This document shows positions 25,027-34,648 of a stretch of 50,116 bases of DNA, piece by piece (within the stretch, counting starts at the first letter, position 1; each line of letters begins with the position of its first letter). The position numbers were made by a program, and so were the translations under genes. Below the pieces are notes generated by a model. That model made no database searches. It saw nothing but the letters and a program-made list of their open reading frames with translations, and was not told the DNA's origin. The stretch is from Candidatus Poribacteria bacterium (GTDB lineage Bacteria > Poribacteria > WGA-4E > PCPOR2b): the NCBI GenBank assembly GCA_028819845.1, contig JAPPKS010000034.1:1-50116 (forward strand), read 5' to 3'.

Positions 25027-28000
25027 ATGGCAAGCGCAAAAGTCCTGATTGTTGAACACATCCCCTTCGTTGCTCAAGACTTAGCGGGACGACTCAAAAA
25101 AGCTGGATATTCGGTATGTGCCTCGGTTGCCTCCGATGCACAAGCCGAAGGAAAGGTGGAAGAAATCTCTCCCGACATAGCCATAATCAACGTGGAACTA
25201 CAAAAACCTGACATTCAGCTCATAAAGAAGATAAATAGTCGGTTTAAAATCCCAGTCGTATGGCTAATTGGGGAATTGACCGAAGAATTGATTGAGCAGT
25301 TATCCGACGCATTTCAGTTTGAGTGCGTCTTCCAGCCCCATGATACAAACCAGTTGCGTTTGAGCATCGAAAAAAGCTTGCGTCGTCATCGGAAACTTCA
25401 ACAACTTGCCGAGAAAGAGACGGAGCTAAAATCGACAATTCAGCGGTTGGAAGAACGCGTCGGATTCATGAAGGTAATTTTTGATAATATCAGCGACGGA
25501 GTTATCGCGTCGAATGTAAATGGGGATTACTTCATGTTTAATCCGACCGCTGAAGAGTTGAACGGCCCTGGCATGCCAAGCATTCCCTTTGCCGAGAGAA
25601 GTGAAACTTACGGTCTCTTCCACGCTGATGGTGAAACTCTCTTTAAGGAGGAGGAATTGCCGCTAGTACGTGCCATTCGCGGTGAGATGACGGACAATAT
25701 CGAGATGTACGTGCGCAATGAAAAGCGACCGGAAGGGGTTCGTATCAATGTCAGCGGGCGGCCCCTTTACGACATTAACGGAGAATTGAAAGGAGGCGTG
25801 GTAGTTACGCACGATGTCACACAACTCAAGGACATCGAAAACGAATTGAGGGAAACAATCAGCAAACTCGAAAATCAGACCAAAATCATGGAAACCATCG
25901 TTAGCACAATAGCGGACGGCGTGATAGCAATGGATTTTGACGGCAATAATTTGCTCTATAATGCTCCGACGGAGCAAGTCACAGGTTCTTTTCCTGTACT
26001 CGCCGAGTTAAATGAATGGTCAGAGATATATCAGGTGTATCATCTTGATGGGGAAACTATGTATACCGCGGATGAATTGCCGCTGGTGCGTGCGTTACGC
26101 GGCGAGTCGACAGACAACGCCCTGATGCAAGTGCGGCGTGAAAACAAGACCTATGTTCTTAACGTCAACGGTAGGCCCCTTTTTGACGAACGGGGAAATT
26201 TAAGCGGCGGCGTCGCAGTTTTCAGCGACATAACACAACTCAAAGCAACTGAAGCTAGATTGGAATTTACCATTCAGGAACTCAAACAGCAGACTCGACT
26301 CATGGAAACTGCCTTTGATAGTATCAGCGATGGTGTAGTGGTGATGGATTCCTCTGCCAGAATCTTACTTGCCAATCCCAGTTTGCAGCGAATGAGCGGC
26401 GTGAAAGTGGAAGACGCACCGCCCGAAGAGTGGGCTCAAAAGTACGGATTGTTTCATATAGACGAAGAGACCGAAGTTCCCACGCATGAAAACCTTCTCG
26501 TCCGTGCACTTAACGGCGAAGAATCTGAGGAGATGGAGTTCTTTCTGCAGAATGATAAAAAGCGGGGCAAAACTTACCTCCGCGCAAAGGCTTACCCGCT
26601 TCATGGTAATGACAGCACCGAAGTTACGGGCGCCATCGCAGTCATACGCGACATTACATCGGACAAAATGGCGATGACTGAATTACAACAAATGATGCAG
26701 AAGTATCAGGAGCAGGCGCAACTCATGGACACAGTATTCAACAGCCTCAGCGAAGGAATCATTGTAACCGACAAGATGGGTAAATTCCTATTTGTTAATC
26801 CGATGGCAGAGCAAATCACGGGTTTGGGCGCTATTGCGGCAACACCCGAAAAGTGGAGTGAACTGTACGGCGTTTTCTATCCGGATACGGTGACACCGTA
26901 TCCATCAAATGAACTGCCCCTCGTTCTCGCAATGCAAGGGAAAGACTCAACCGATGTAGATCTTTTCTTGCGGAACTCGGAGCGGCCCGATGGAGCTCAT
27001 ATACGAGTCACTGGCCGCCCGCTGTTTGATGAAAACGGTGCCTTGCGTGGAGGCGTAAGTGTGTTGCGAAATATCACCAAGTTGAAGTCGGTAGAAAATC
27101 GCCTAGCGAAAACAGTTGAGGAACTGCAAAGTCAAACCCTCTTGTTGAATACTATTTTCAACAGTATTGGTGATGGCCTCATCGTGGCTAATGATAAAGG
27201 GCAATACGTAATGTTTAACCGTACTGTTGAAGGAATGGTCGGGCGCAAATTGGAAAATCTTACCCAAGCGCCCGAGAAATACGGATTGTTCCTTCCCGAT
27301 AACAAAACCATCTTTCCTTTTGACGAGCTTCCGATCGCCCGCGCACTGCGGGGAGAGGAAGTAACTGAGGTTGAAATGGTTGTGCGAAACCAGATGTTGC
27401 CAGATGGGGTGCATGTCAGTATCAGCGCAAATCCATTGCTTAACGAGTCGGGGGAAATTGAAGGCGGGGTTGCGATTGCCCGCGATATCACAAGAATCAA
27501 GAGAACAGAACAGCAACTCAAAGACTCAATTAATCAACTTGAACACCAACGCCAACTCATGCAGTCCATATTTGATAGTATCAGCGATGGTGTCGTCGTC
27601 GCCGATGAAAATGGCCATTTCACCATATTCAACCCAAGCGCGGAACGAATAGTCGGGCAAGGCGCAACCGATACGGAACCCGATGAATGGTCGGACCAAT
27701 ACGGACTTTTCTTTCCCGACAGAGAAACACCGTTTCCACCTGAAGAACTCCCGCTCGTTAAAGCAATACGCGGTGAGGGAACTGACAGCATTGAGATGTT
27801 CGTGCGCAACCCTAAATTGCCGGACGGGTTATATATCAGTGTCAGCGGCAGGCCTCTGCGCGACCGAAACGGAAATCGAAAAGGAGGCGTGGTCGTCTTC
27901 CGCGATGTTTCGGATAAAATCTTCGCCGAGGAAGCGTTGGCGCAAGCCTTTTCGCAAGGTCGTCTGGAAATTGTGGATACTATTCTCCACAATATCGGTA

Positions 28001-28785
28001 ACGCCATCAACAGTGTCGTGACAGGTATTGGTACGCTAAATAGCCGTTTAACCGAGAATCGGTTGATACACCGATTCAACGCCCTTGCGGACGCTATTAG
28101 GGCGAATCAGGATGATTGGATTGATTACATCAAACATAATCCACAAGGACAGAAGGTGTTGCCCTTTGTGTTAGCGCTCGCCGAAGATTTTACAAAACAG
28201 AATGAAGACCTGATAAATACGGTTGAACGGGTTAACAACAGGGCAACACACATTGTCGATATTGTGCGTACGCAAAAATCGTTTAGCGACACTAGCGCCG
28301 TCCGAAAGGATGTTGACTTAAAGAAAATCATCAATGATGGAGTTAAGTTACTACAAGACTCATTAGACAAAAGAGGGATTCAGCTCGATATAGACTGCCA
28401 GAAGGCGCCTCAAGAAATTCGAATTCAAGAAAGCCAATTTCATCAGATGATAGTCAATCTAATCAAGAATTCTGTTGAAGCAATTGATGAACTTGGAAAT
28501 TCCGGCGGCATCGCACAGCCGCCTCGCATTGAAGTAAAAGCCTACTTAAAGGAAAACCATCTCTGCATTGACGTGACTGATAACGGCGTCGGCATTGAAA
28601 ATACCAAATTTAAAACGATATTTGCGGCAGGTTACACGACTAAGGCGTCAGGAAGCGGATTAGGGCTTCACTCGACCGCGAACTTTGTTGTTGGCTCCGG
28701 CGGGAAAATCTACCCGTTGAGTGAGGGAATCGGTAAGGGCACAACAATGCGGGTTATGCTTCGGCTCGATTCTATCATCCCGTAG
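25027..28785 (+). CDS. Histidine kinase with degenerate receiver and six tandem PAS domains
   Basis: A 1252-residue soluble sensor kinase. Residues 5-118 form a receiver fold whose key residues are changed: the acidic-pocket position is E10-H11, the phospho-Asp position is Asn55, the Thr position is Ile81 and the Lys position is Gln103. Six homologous PAS units follow (about 147-270, 286-406, 424-546, 565-686, 704-825, 842-963), each starting like LM(E/D)T.F(D/N)SISDGV and ending GGV.V.RDIT. The kinase core has the H-box ILHNIGNAINS (His988), an N-box in MIVNLIKNSVEAIDE, DNGVGI (1185-1190) and GSGLGLHS (1209-1216). There are no membrane helices. It is the first gene of an operon with a sister kinase and a sigma-54 regulator. 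AGGAG precedes the ATG. Confidence 0.93.
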   Translation: MASAKVLIVEHIPFVAQDLAGRLKKAGYSVCASVASDAQAEGKVEEISPDIAIINVELQKPDIQLIKKINSRFKIPVVWLIGELTEELIEQLSDAFQFECVFQPHDTNQLRLSIEKSLRRHRKLQQLAEKETELKSTIQRLEERVGFMKVIFDNISDGVIASNVNGDYFMFNPTAEELNGPGMPSIPFAERSETYGLFHADGETLFKEEELPLVRAIRGEMTDNIEMYVRNEKRPEGVRINVSGRPLYDINGELKGGVVVTHDVTQLKDIENELRETISKLENQTKIMETIVSTIADGVIAMDFDGNNLLYNAPTEQVTGSFPVLAELNEWSEIYQVYHLDGETMYTADELPLVRALRGESTDNALMQVRRENKTYVLNVNGRPLFDERGNLSGGVAVFSDITQLKATEARLEFTIQELKQQTRLMETAFDSISDGVVVMDSSARILLANPSLQRMSGVKVEDAPPEEWAQKYGLFHIDEETEVPTHENLLVRALNGEESEEMEFFLQNDKKRGKTYLRAKAYPLHGNDSTEVTGAIAVIRDITSDKMAMTELQQMMQKYQEQAQLMDTVFNSLSEGIIVTDKMGKFLFVNPMAEQITGLGAIAATPEKWSELYGVFYPDTVTPYPSNELPLVLAMQGKDSTDVDLFLRNSERPDGAHIRVTGRPLFDENGALRGGVSVLRNITKLKSVENRLAKTVEELQSQTLLLNTIFNSIGDGLIVANDKGQYVMFNRTVEGMVGRKLENLTQAPEKYGLFLPDNKTIFPFDELPIARALRGEEVTEVEMVVRNQMLPDGVHVSISANPLLNESGEIEGGVAIARDITRIKRTEQQLKDSINQLEHQRQLMQSIFDSISDGVVVADENGHFTIFNPSAERIVGQGATDTEPDEWSDQYGLFFPDRETPFPPEELPLVKAIRGEGTDSIEMFVRNPKLPDGLYISVSGRPLRDRNGNRKGGVVVFRDVSDKIFAEEALAQAFSQGRLEIVDTILHNIGNAINSVVTGIGTLNSRLTENRLIHRFNALADAIRANQDDWIDYIKHNPQGQKVLPFVLALAEDFTKQNEDLINTVERVNNRATHIVDIVRTQKSFSDTSAVRKDVDLKKIINDGVKLLQDSLDKRGIQLDIDCQKAPQEIRIQESQFHQMIVNLIKNSVEAIDELGNSGGIAQPPRIEVKAYLKENHLCIDVTDNGVGIENTKFKTIFAAGYTTKASGSGLGLHSTANFVVGSGGKIYPLSEGIGKGTTMRVMLRLDSIIP

Positions 28786-28941
28786 TTGCGACAATTTTAG
28801 CGGCATTGTGGAGCGATCCACATAATTGGCGTGCAATGATGGGCGTAAATTGCCTGGGTGAACCCGAAAGCGAATGGTTCACTTGCGGCTTGGATTCAAG
28901 GTAGATCTATTGCATCTACCGACAATTAAGGAGAAACCACT

Positions 28942-31401
28942 GTGCCCGAGCAAACGAAGATTCTTATTGTCGGGGATAATCCCCGCATCGCCGACGATAT
29001 CGCGGAACGGCTTACTGGTGTAGGATATGATATCTGCGCCGCAATTCCAGCCGACTCACAAGTTGTTGAAACTGCGATGGATATTGCGCCCGATTTAGCC
29101 TTAATTGATGTGGGACCTCAAGAAAGCATGAATGGCATTGATATTGCCAAGAACGTAAATGAGCGCTTGGACATTCCAATCATTTTTCTTACCGGCTACG
29201 TTAACGCGGCGTTGCTTCGGCGCGTCAAGGAAACCAGAGCATTTGGGCATGTTTTCAAACCTTATGACACCAACCAATTGATTCTCAGCATTGAGAACCA
29301 TCTATTCTGGTATGAGGAAGATAAGAGATTGGTTGAAAAAGAACGCCGGCGCGCGACCATTTTGAACAGTATCGGCGAAGGTGTGATCGCCACCGACAAA
29401 AAAGGGTTAGTTAGCTATATGAATTCAGTCGCCGAGCGTTTGACAGGGTGGAGCCAAGAGAAAGCGAAGGGCAGGCCGCTGGCGCAAGTATTCAAAACCA
29501 AAGCTGACTTAGCTTCCCCCGCGGAAGGCAGCGTAGACAACTACACAAACTTCGTTACGACACTCATGCATGCAGACGGCAAGGAAACTCACGTCGACTT
29601 TACGGTAGCGCCTATTGTTGACGCGTATGAAAATAACTACGGCGCCGTGATGGTTTTCCACGACATTTCAAAACTCAAAACTGCCGAGCGCAATCTGGAA
29701 CTGACAATTGATGAACTTCAAAAACAAACCCAACTGATGGAAACCGTATTTGATAGTATGAGTGACGGCGTTGTCGCTACCGACGAAGCGGGCAATTTCC
29801 TGCTTGTTAATCCGAGCGCCGAAAGGATTGTCGGCATGGGAGAAACCGACACCCAACCCAGCGAATGGTCGGAAACGTACGGCACCTTTTATCCGGACAG
29901 ATCGACGCCTTACCCAGCACACGAACTTCCGCTTGTACACGCGATGCAAGGCAAGGAGACCGATAGCATCGATCTATTTCAAAGAAACGCGATGAAGCCG
30001 GATGGAGTTTTTATCAACGTCAGTGGAAGACCGTTGCTTGAAAAGGAAGGCGGCGTGCGCGGCGGCGTTATCATCTTCCGAGATGTCACGAAACTCAAGG
30101 AGACAGAGATTAAGTTAGAACAGACAATCGACAGGCTAACCAGCCAGGCGCAGTTCATGGAGTCCATCTTTGAAAGCATCAGTGACGGCGTTATAGTCGG
30201 CAATGAAAACTCTGAGATAAAAATCTTTAATCCTGGCGCCGATCGAATTCTTAGGCGCAATTTTTGGGATCAGCCGCCCGAGATGTGGACGCTTGATGCG
30301 TTGATTGCCGGGCATGATTTCTATTTTCCCGACCGAGTCACGCCGTATCCACTAGATCAACTACCGCTTAGACTTGCCATCCAAGGCGAGGAAATCGACG
30401 AAGTCAATATGTTTGTTTCCAACAGTGAGATTTTTCCGGAGGGTGTCTTTATTAGCGCAAGCGGGAGGCCTATCCGCAATCAATGGGGTATTGAAAACGG
30501 CGGTGTCGTCGTTTTTCGCGATGTCACCCAACGAATGCTTGAAGAGGAAGCCTTGGCACAAGCATTTGCCCAAGGGCGGTTGGAGATTGTTGATACTATC
30601 CTCCACAATATAGGGAATGCAATAAACAGCGTTATGGTAGGCATAGGTACCCTGTATGATGAGCTAGTTGAAGATAAGCTAATCCAACGCTTTACTGCCT
30701 TGGCGAATGCTATTAAGATGCATGAAACGGACTGGATTGACTACATCAAAAACGATCCGCAGGGACAAAAGGTGCTACCGTTTGTGCTTGGGCTCGCCGA
30801 AGATTTCTCCAATCAGAATGAGAAGTTGATTCGCACTGTGGAGCGCGTCAATGGCAGGTCAACGCACATCGCCGAAATTATCCGGACGCAGAAATCGTAT
30901 AGCAATGTAAGTGTAGTTCGCAAGGATGTCATTCTTCAGAAGGCGCTGGCGGATGCTGCCAAACTGCTCCAAGATTCAATTGACCAAAGAGGAATTCAGA
31001 TTAAGATTGACTGTTCAAATGCGCCCATGGAGGTACGAATCCAGGAGAACCAATTCCATCAAATGATAGTCAACTTAATCAAGAATTCCATTGAAGCCAT
31101 TGACGAACTCACGCAAACCGGTGGACAGAATGAAACCCCTAGCATAGAGATTAACGGGTATGTTAAGGACGACTTTCTTTTCATTGACGTAACGGACAAC
31201 GGAATCGGGCTAGAACCGGAAAACTACAAGAAAGTCTTCGCCGCCGGTTACACCACCAAAAATTCCGGAAGCGGACTGGGTTTGCATTCAACAGCGAATT
31301 TCGTCATTGGCTGCGGCGGCCAAATCCACGCGTTGAGTGAAGGGATTGGCAAAGGCACAACCATGCGTATCATGCTCCGGTTGGTCTCTGTTACACCATA
31401 G
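28942..31401 (+). CDS. Sister histidine kinase with intact receiver and three PAS domains
   Basis: An 819-residue soluble kinase, closely similar to the previous gene product in its kinase core and receiver. The N-terminal receiver keeps the working residues: Asp12, phospho-acceptor Asp56 (LALIDVG), Thr84 (FLTGY) and Lys106 (FKPYD). One ordinary PAS (about 138-246) is followed by two PAS units of the same type as in the sister gene (about 265-386 and 405-530). The kinase core has the H-box ILHNIGNAINS (His555), an MIVNLIKNSIEAIDE N-box, DNGIGL and GSGLGLHS. The start is GTG 28942 with AAGGAG at 28928-28933. The 156 bases upstream hold no strong promoter, so read-through from the first kinase is likely. 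Confidence 0.93.
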   Translation: MPEQTKILIVGDNPRIADDIAERLTGVGYDICAAIPADSQVVETAMDIAPDLALIDVGPQESMNGIDIAKNVNERLDIPIIFLTGYVNAALLRRVKETRAFGHVFKPYDTNQLILSIENHLFWYEEDKRLVEKERRRATILNSIGEGVIATDKKGLVSYMNSVAERLTGWSQEKAKGRPLAQVFKTKADLASPAEGSVDNYTNFVTTLMHADGKETHVDFTVAPIVDAYENNYGAVMVFHDISKLKTAERNLELTIDELQKQTQLMETVFDSMSDGVVATDEAGNFLLVNPSAERIVGMGETDTQPSEWSETYGTFYPDRSTPYPAHELPLVHAMQGKETDSIDLFQRNAMKPDGVFINVSGRPLLEKEGGVRGGVIIFRDVTKLKETEIKLEQTIDRLTSQAQFMESIFESISDGVIVGNENSEIKIFNPGADRILRRNFWDQPPEMWTLDALIAGHDFYFPDRVTPYPLDQLPLRLAIQGEEIDEVNMFVSNSEIFPEGVFISASGRPIRNQWGIENGGVVVFRDVTQRMLEEEALAQAFAQGRLEIVDTILHNIGNAINSVMVGIGTLYDELVEDKLIQRFTALANAIKMHETDWIDYIKNDPQGQKVLPFVLGLAEDFSNQNEKLIRTVERVNGRSTHIAEIIRTQKSYSNVSVVRKDVILQKALADAAKLLQDSIDQRGIQIKIDCSNAPMEVRIQENQFHQMIVNLIKNSIEAIDELTQTGGQNETPSIEINGYVKDDFLFIDVTDNGIGLEPENYKKVFAAGYTTKNSGSGLGLHSTANFVIGCGGQIHALSEGIGKGTTMRIMLRLVSVTP

Positions 31402-31518
31402 AAAAAAGTTTCGAATCACGTTACGCGGCGACGGCCGTTGAAGGCATTTAGCACTACCGATAATCACGCTTCAATCAAGCTCTCATTCCAAAACAGACGC
31501 TTATACCGGAGGAAAAAA

Positions 31519-33438
31519 GTGAATCCGAGAAATCAAAACCCAGAATGGAATAACCGCGTCCTTATTGTTGACGATCAAGAAAACATCCACGACGACTTTG
31601 ATGATATGTTGTTCTCCGGTCCTTCTTCAGAAACCTCGACTGATGATCTTGCGGAAGCCTTTCTTGAGGAATCCGATGACACGTTTTTACCGGAGCTCAA
31701 ACTCTTCCACGCTTCTAGCGGCGAACAAGCTTACACCATGGTAAAGTCCGCGAAAGACTCGAGCGAGCCCGTAGCTGTTGCCTACGTTGATATCAGGATG
31801 CCGCCGGGAATAGATGGCATTGAAACTATCCGCCGAATCAGAAAAATTGATAAAAACATTGAGATAGTGATTATGACCGCCTATACGGACAAGCCGCTGC
31901 CTGAAATCGTGCGGGATATGGAATTGCTTCACAAGCTGCTTTATATTAGAAAACCGTTCGCGCGGGAGGAAGTGCAGCAAATCACTATGTCTCTGGTTCA
32001 GAAGTGGAACATCGAGCAGGAATTGAAAAAAAATCGACGGCAACTTGCAACTAACCATCGAAGGCTTGAAACCGTGATTGATGCCTCAGGAGATGCTATT
32101 GGAATGTTTGACGACAATGGAAATCTACTTTTTGCCAATCATGGGTATCGCCAGTTGTTTGACTTGACGAAGGGTCAACTTGACGAGATTTCGCCTGCTG
32201 ACCTTGAGGCGCGCATTGCAGCGCGGCTGCAAGCGTTCGAAGCCCCCGATGAAGATCGAATCATTCAGCTAGAAAATGTGGAAAGCATTATGGAAGAAAT
32301 TGATGGCAAGGACAACTCAACGCAAAGACTCTTTTATCGCACGGCAATGCCTATCAAGAACACCGGGAGCGATGGAGGCGGTACGGTGGTCAGTTACCGC
32401 GACATTTCCAAAGAGGCGGAAATCCAGCGGATGAAAGCGGAGGTTGTGCGTTTGAGGACAGCACTTGAGACCACTTACTCCTACGATGAAATCGAAGGCA
32501 AAAGCAAAGCAATGCGGGAATTATACTCGCTTATTCAGCGCGCTACCGAAGGCAATATCACTGTCCTTATTCAAGGCGAGAGTGGTACGGGAAAGGAACT
32601 CGTGGCGAGGTCCATTCACTATAACAGCCAGCGTAAAGCCGGGCCGTTTGTTACCATCAACTGCACGGCTATTCCTGAATCGCTGATCGAAAGCGAGTTG
32701 TTCGGTCATGAGCGTGGGGCTTTTACGGGGGCGTCTGCTAGAAGAATTGGGAAATTTGAGCAAGCCGACAAAGGCACCATCTTTCTTGATGAAATCGGCG
32801 AGATGCAACTTAGCCTTCAAGCAAAGTTGTTGCGCGTTTTGCAAGAGCGGCACTTTCAACGCGTCGGCGGCGCAACGAATATTGTGACCGACATCCGAGT
32901 ATTGACGGCGACCAACCGCGATTTAGAAGCAGCCGTAAATGCGGGTGGATTCCGGGAGGATTTATATTTCCGCATTGCCGCTTTTCCCATCCGCATCCCG
33001 CCGTTAAGAGAGCGTCTTGAGGATATTCCAGCCTTGGCAAATCACTTTCTAAAAAAATACGTCGAGGACAGTGGTAAATCTATTCGCGCAATCTCTCCGG
33101 AAGCGCTGCAACTCTTGGTACAGTATGATTTTCCCGGCAACGTGCGCGAACTAGAGAATGTCATAGAGCGCGCCGTTTTGTTTGAGACAACGGAATTCCT
33201 GCAACCCGACAGCCTATCTTTACAGATTCCGAGCGTTCGATCGGCTGAAGCTATCGATTTATTGGCGTCTGGTTCAAATGTTATTGTTCCGCTTGATGCC
33301 GTAGAACGACGAGCCATCATCAACGCGCTCAAAGTTATGGGAAACAATGTTACCAAAGCCGCTGAAGCGCTGGGCATAGATCGCTCCACGTTTCACCGGA
33401 AATTAAACAAATATAGCCAACACGACGCGGATGCATAG
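31519..33438 (+). CDS. Sigma-54-dependent response regulator (REC-PAS-AAA+-HTH)
   Basis: A 639-residue transcription activator. The receiver (13-160) is of the VDDQENIHDDF type, with Asp18/19, phospho-Asp91 (YVDIRMPPG), Thr120 and Lys145. Then a PAS domain (about 180-300) and an AAA+ sigma-54-interaction domain (about 322-550) with Walker A GESGTGKE (353-360), GAFTGA (400-405, the loop contacting sigma-54) and Walker B TIFLDEIGE (about 420-428). The C-terminal Fis-type HTH is NNVTKAAEALGIDRSTFHRK. The start is GTG 31519, set by GGAGG at 31508-31512; a TTG at 31438 would add 27 unlikely residues. It is the third gene of the operon, after the two kinases that probably phosphorylate it. rpoN is not in the window. 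Confidence 0.94.
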   Translation: MNPRNQNPEWNNRVLIVDDQENIHDDFDDMLFSGPSSETSTDDLAEAFLEESDDTFLPELKLFHASSGEQAYTMVKSAKDSSEPVAVAYVDIRMPPGIDGIETIRRIRKIDKNIEIVIMTAYTDKPLPEIVRDMELLHKLLYIRKPFAREEVQQITMSLVQKWNIEQELKKNRRQLATNHRRLETVIDASGDAIGMFDDNGNLLFANHGYRQLFDLTKGQLDEISPADLEARIAARLQAFEAPDEDRIIQLENVESIMEEIDGKDNSTQRLFYRTAMPIKNTGSDGGGTVVSYRDISKEAEIQRMKAEVVRLRTALETTYSYDEIEGKSKAMRELYSLIQRATEGNITVLIQGESGTGKELVARSIHYNSQRKAGPFVTINCTAIPESLIESELFGHERGAFTGASARRIGKFEQADKGTIFLDEIGEMQLSLQAKLLRVLQERHFQRVGGATNIVTDIRVLTATNRDLEAAVNAGGFREDLYFRIAAFPIRIPPLRERLEDIPALANHFLKKYVEDSGKSIRAISPEALQLLVQYDFPGNVRELENVIERAVLFETTEFLQPDSLSLQIPSVRSAEAIDLLASGSNVIVPLDAVERRAIINALKVMGNNVTKAAEALGIDRSTFHRKLNKYSQHDADA

Positions 33439-33589
33439 GACTAGATCCTAGAAAAATGCAGGAATGACGATTTTCCGCAGCAATCTCGCGTCACCCTCTT
33501 GCTAGGCGTGCACTTCCCTCCCAGTCTTGAAAGGCGAGACTGACAACTATCAACTCATCGAATTTTATCCTTCACGGCTGCCATAGCCA

Positions 33590-33690
33590 TTGCAACCATA
33601 AATCATTCATTGACTTATTGGCGGTGGGAGAGGCTTCCTTGCCTCTATCATCAATTCGTCTGTCACCCCCTGCGTAAATATTAACCCAAT
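33590..33690. repeat. Dispersed repeat with GTGGGAGAGGCTTCC core, copy 1
   Basis: This stretch (AAATCATTCATTG, then GGTGGGAGAGGCTTCC, later AACCCAATTGACTTGAATC) aligns with parts of both 270-bp units at 49550-50089. It is a diverged copy, about 16 kb away. Confidence 0.6.
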
Positions 33691-33743
33691 TGACTTGAAT
33701 CTGCTTCCGATAGGCAGCCTTTTTCACCCAATTGCGATGGTCC

Positions 33744-34027
33744 TATCTCCCTGTTATTTTTGATGTTGCAAAATGCCTCGCTGTTGCATGTTGCAACGAA
33801 AACTCCATAAACCCTTATCACCGCTGGTTTTCCTGCCTCCTATCCCGTCAAAATTGTTGCATTTTGCAACAATCCGAACAGACGCCCCAAACCGTTCGAC
33901 TCACGTTTCTAATCTCATACCCGCAAAAATTTCTGCCTATTCCATCGGATTGATCAAATCAAAATAGTACCCGTTAAGTATCCTAAACACAAGAATACGA
34001 CAGATATTCGCCCGAAATAGCGCTTCG
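33744..34027. repeat. Palindromic intergenic module, copy 1
   Basis: It holds two perfect inverted repeats: GTTGCA-TGT-TGCAAC (33783-33797) and ATTGTTGCA-TTT-TGCAACAAT (33853-33873). Both follow the pattern TTGCA-N3-TGCAA, 70 bases apart. The downstream part (GGATTGATCAAATCAA, 33947 on) is also shared with copy 2. The offset between equivalent palindromes of the copies is 287 bases. Confidence 0.75.
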
Positions 34028-34031
34028 ATGC

Positions 34032-34405
34032 GTCTCCCAGTTATTATTGATGTTGCGAAATGCCTCGCTGTTGCATGTTGCAACGAAACCTCCATAAACC
34101 CATATTACCGCTGGTTTTCTTGCCTCCTAACCCGTCAAAAATGTTGCATTTTGCAACAATCCGAACAAACTCTGTCAACCGCTCACCCCACATTTCTCAT
34201 CTCATGCCCGAAAAAATTTACACATCTGATTGAATAGAATCGTCTGCCGTGAAGCCGAGATTTTCCATGAAAACTCGGTCTTTATCGTTTGTCCTTCAAG
34301 GCCGGCAGTATACCGGATTCATCAAATCAAGACAATACTCCTGTAGCAGTCCACACTCAAGAGTACGACTAATATCCCGCCGCGATAGCATTCCCATACT
34401 TCGCC
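34032..34405. repeat. Palindromic intergenic module, copy 2
   Basis: It repeats copy 1 with GTTGCA-TGT-TGCAAC (34070-34084) and TGTTGCA-TTT-TGCAACA (34142-34158). The GGATTCATCAAATCAA part begins at about 34314, after an extra segment of roughly 85 bases not in copy 1. Base changes between the copies spare the TTGCA palindromes' cores. Confidence 0.75.
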
Positions 34406-34519
34406 AGTCTTACCCTCCCCTCATCTGCCGTGGAACTTCCTCTTGACCGCTGAAAATCGGACACCAGCCGTTTCCCTCGAAACCCACGGATGCCAAGTGT
34501 GCGGCGAGTTCAGACGCAT

Positions 34520-34535
34520 TGGCACAGATTGTGCA
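34520..34535 (+). promoter_or_regulatory. Sigma-54 (-24/-12) promoter candidate of the surface-protein gene
   Basis: TTGGCAC (34519-34525) and GTGCA (34531-34535) keep the 12-base GG-to-GC spacing of sigma-54 promoters. The -24 element is perfect; the -12 element has GTGCA for TTGCA. The expected start is near 34546, about 100 bases before the surface-protein ATG. An inverted repeat GTTTC-N4-GAAAC lies about 70 bases upstream of that start. Confidence 0.55.
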
Positions 34536-34648
34536 AAGTCCCTATGTTACGGATTCATAATTTACTTCGACTGACGTTTATGCGTGATTCGATTGGAATC
34601 TCACATTGACGAACAACTCCACAACGATTAAGGGAAGGATAGTCAAAT

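Larger units (their letters stand above)
33439..34648. other. Long repeat-rich intergenic region between regulator and surface protein
   Basis: These 1.2 kb lack convincing genes. They carry one copy of a repeat shared with the window's right end (about 33590-33690), two palindrome-rich modules (about 33744-34027 and 34032-34405), an inverted repeat GTTTC-N4-GAAAC (34470-34483) and a -24/-12 promoter (34520-34535). Two short open frames (33732-33953 and 34028-34237) read similarly because they lie on the repeats. Confidence 0.75.

Noticed and set aside
27534-28079. 181-codon minus-strand frame in the first kinase
   Set aside because: It lies wholly antisense to the sixth PAS unit and the H-box region, which are clearly coding on the plus strand.
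28827-28853. Possible sigma-54 promoter between the two kinases
   Set aside because: TGGGC and TTGC are one base too close together for the -24/-12 spacing.
33732-34237. Two similar short frames (73 and 69 codons) with CLAVACCNE
   Set aside because: They look like a conserved small protein, but the similarity follows from the intergenic DNA repeat; no ribosome-binding sites, and Cys-rich low-likelihood composition.
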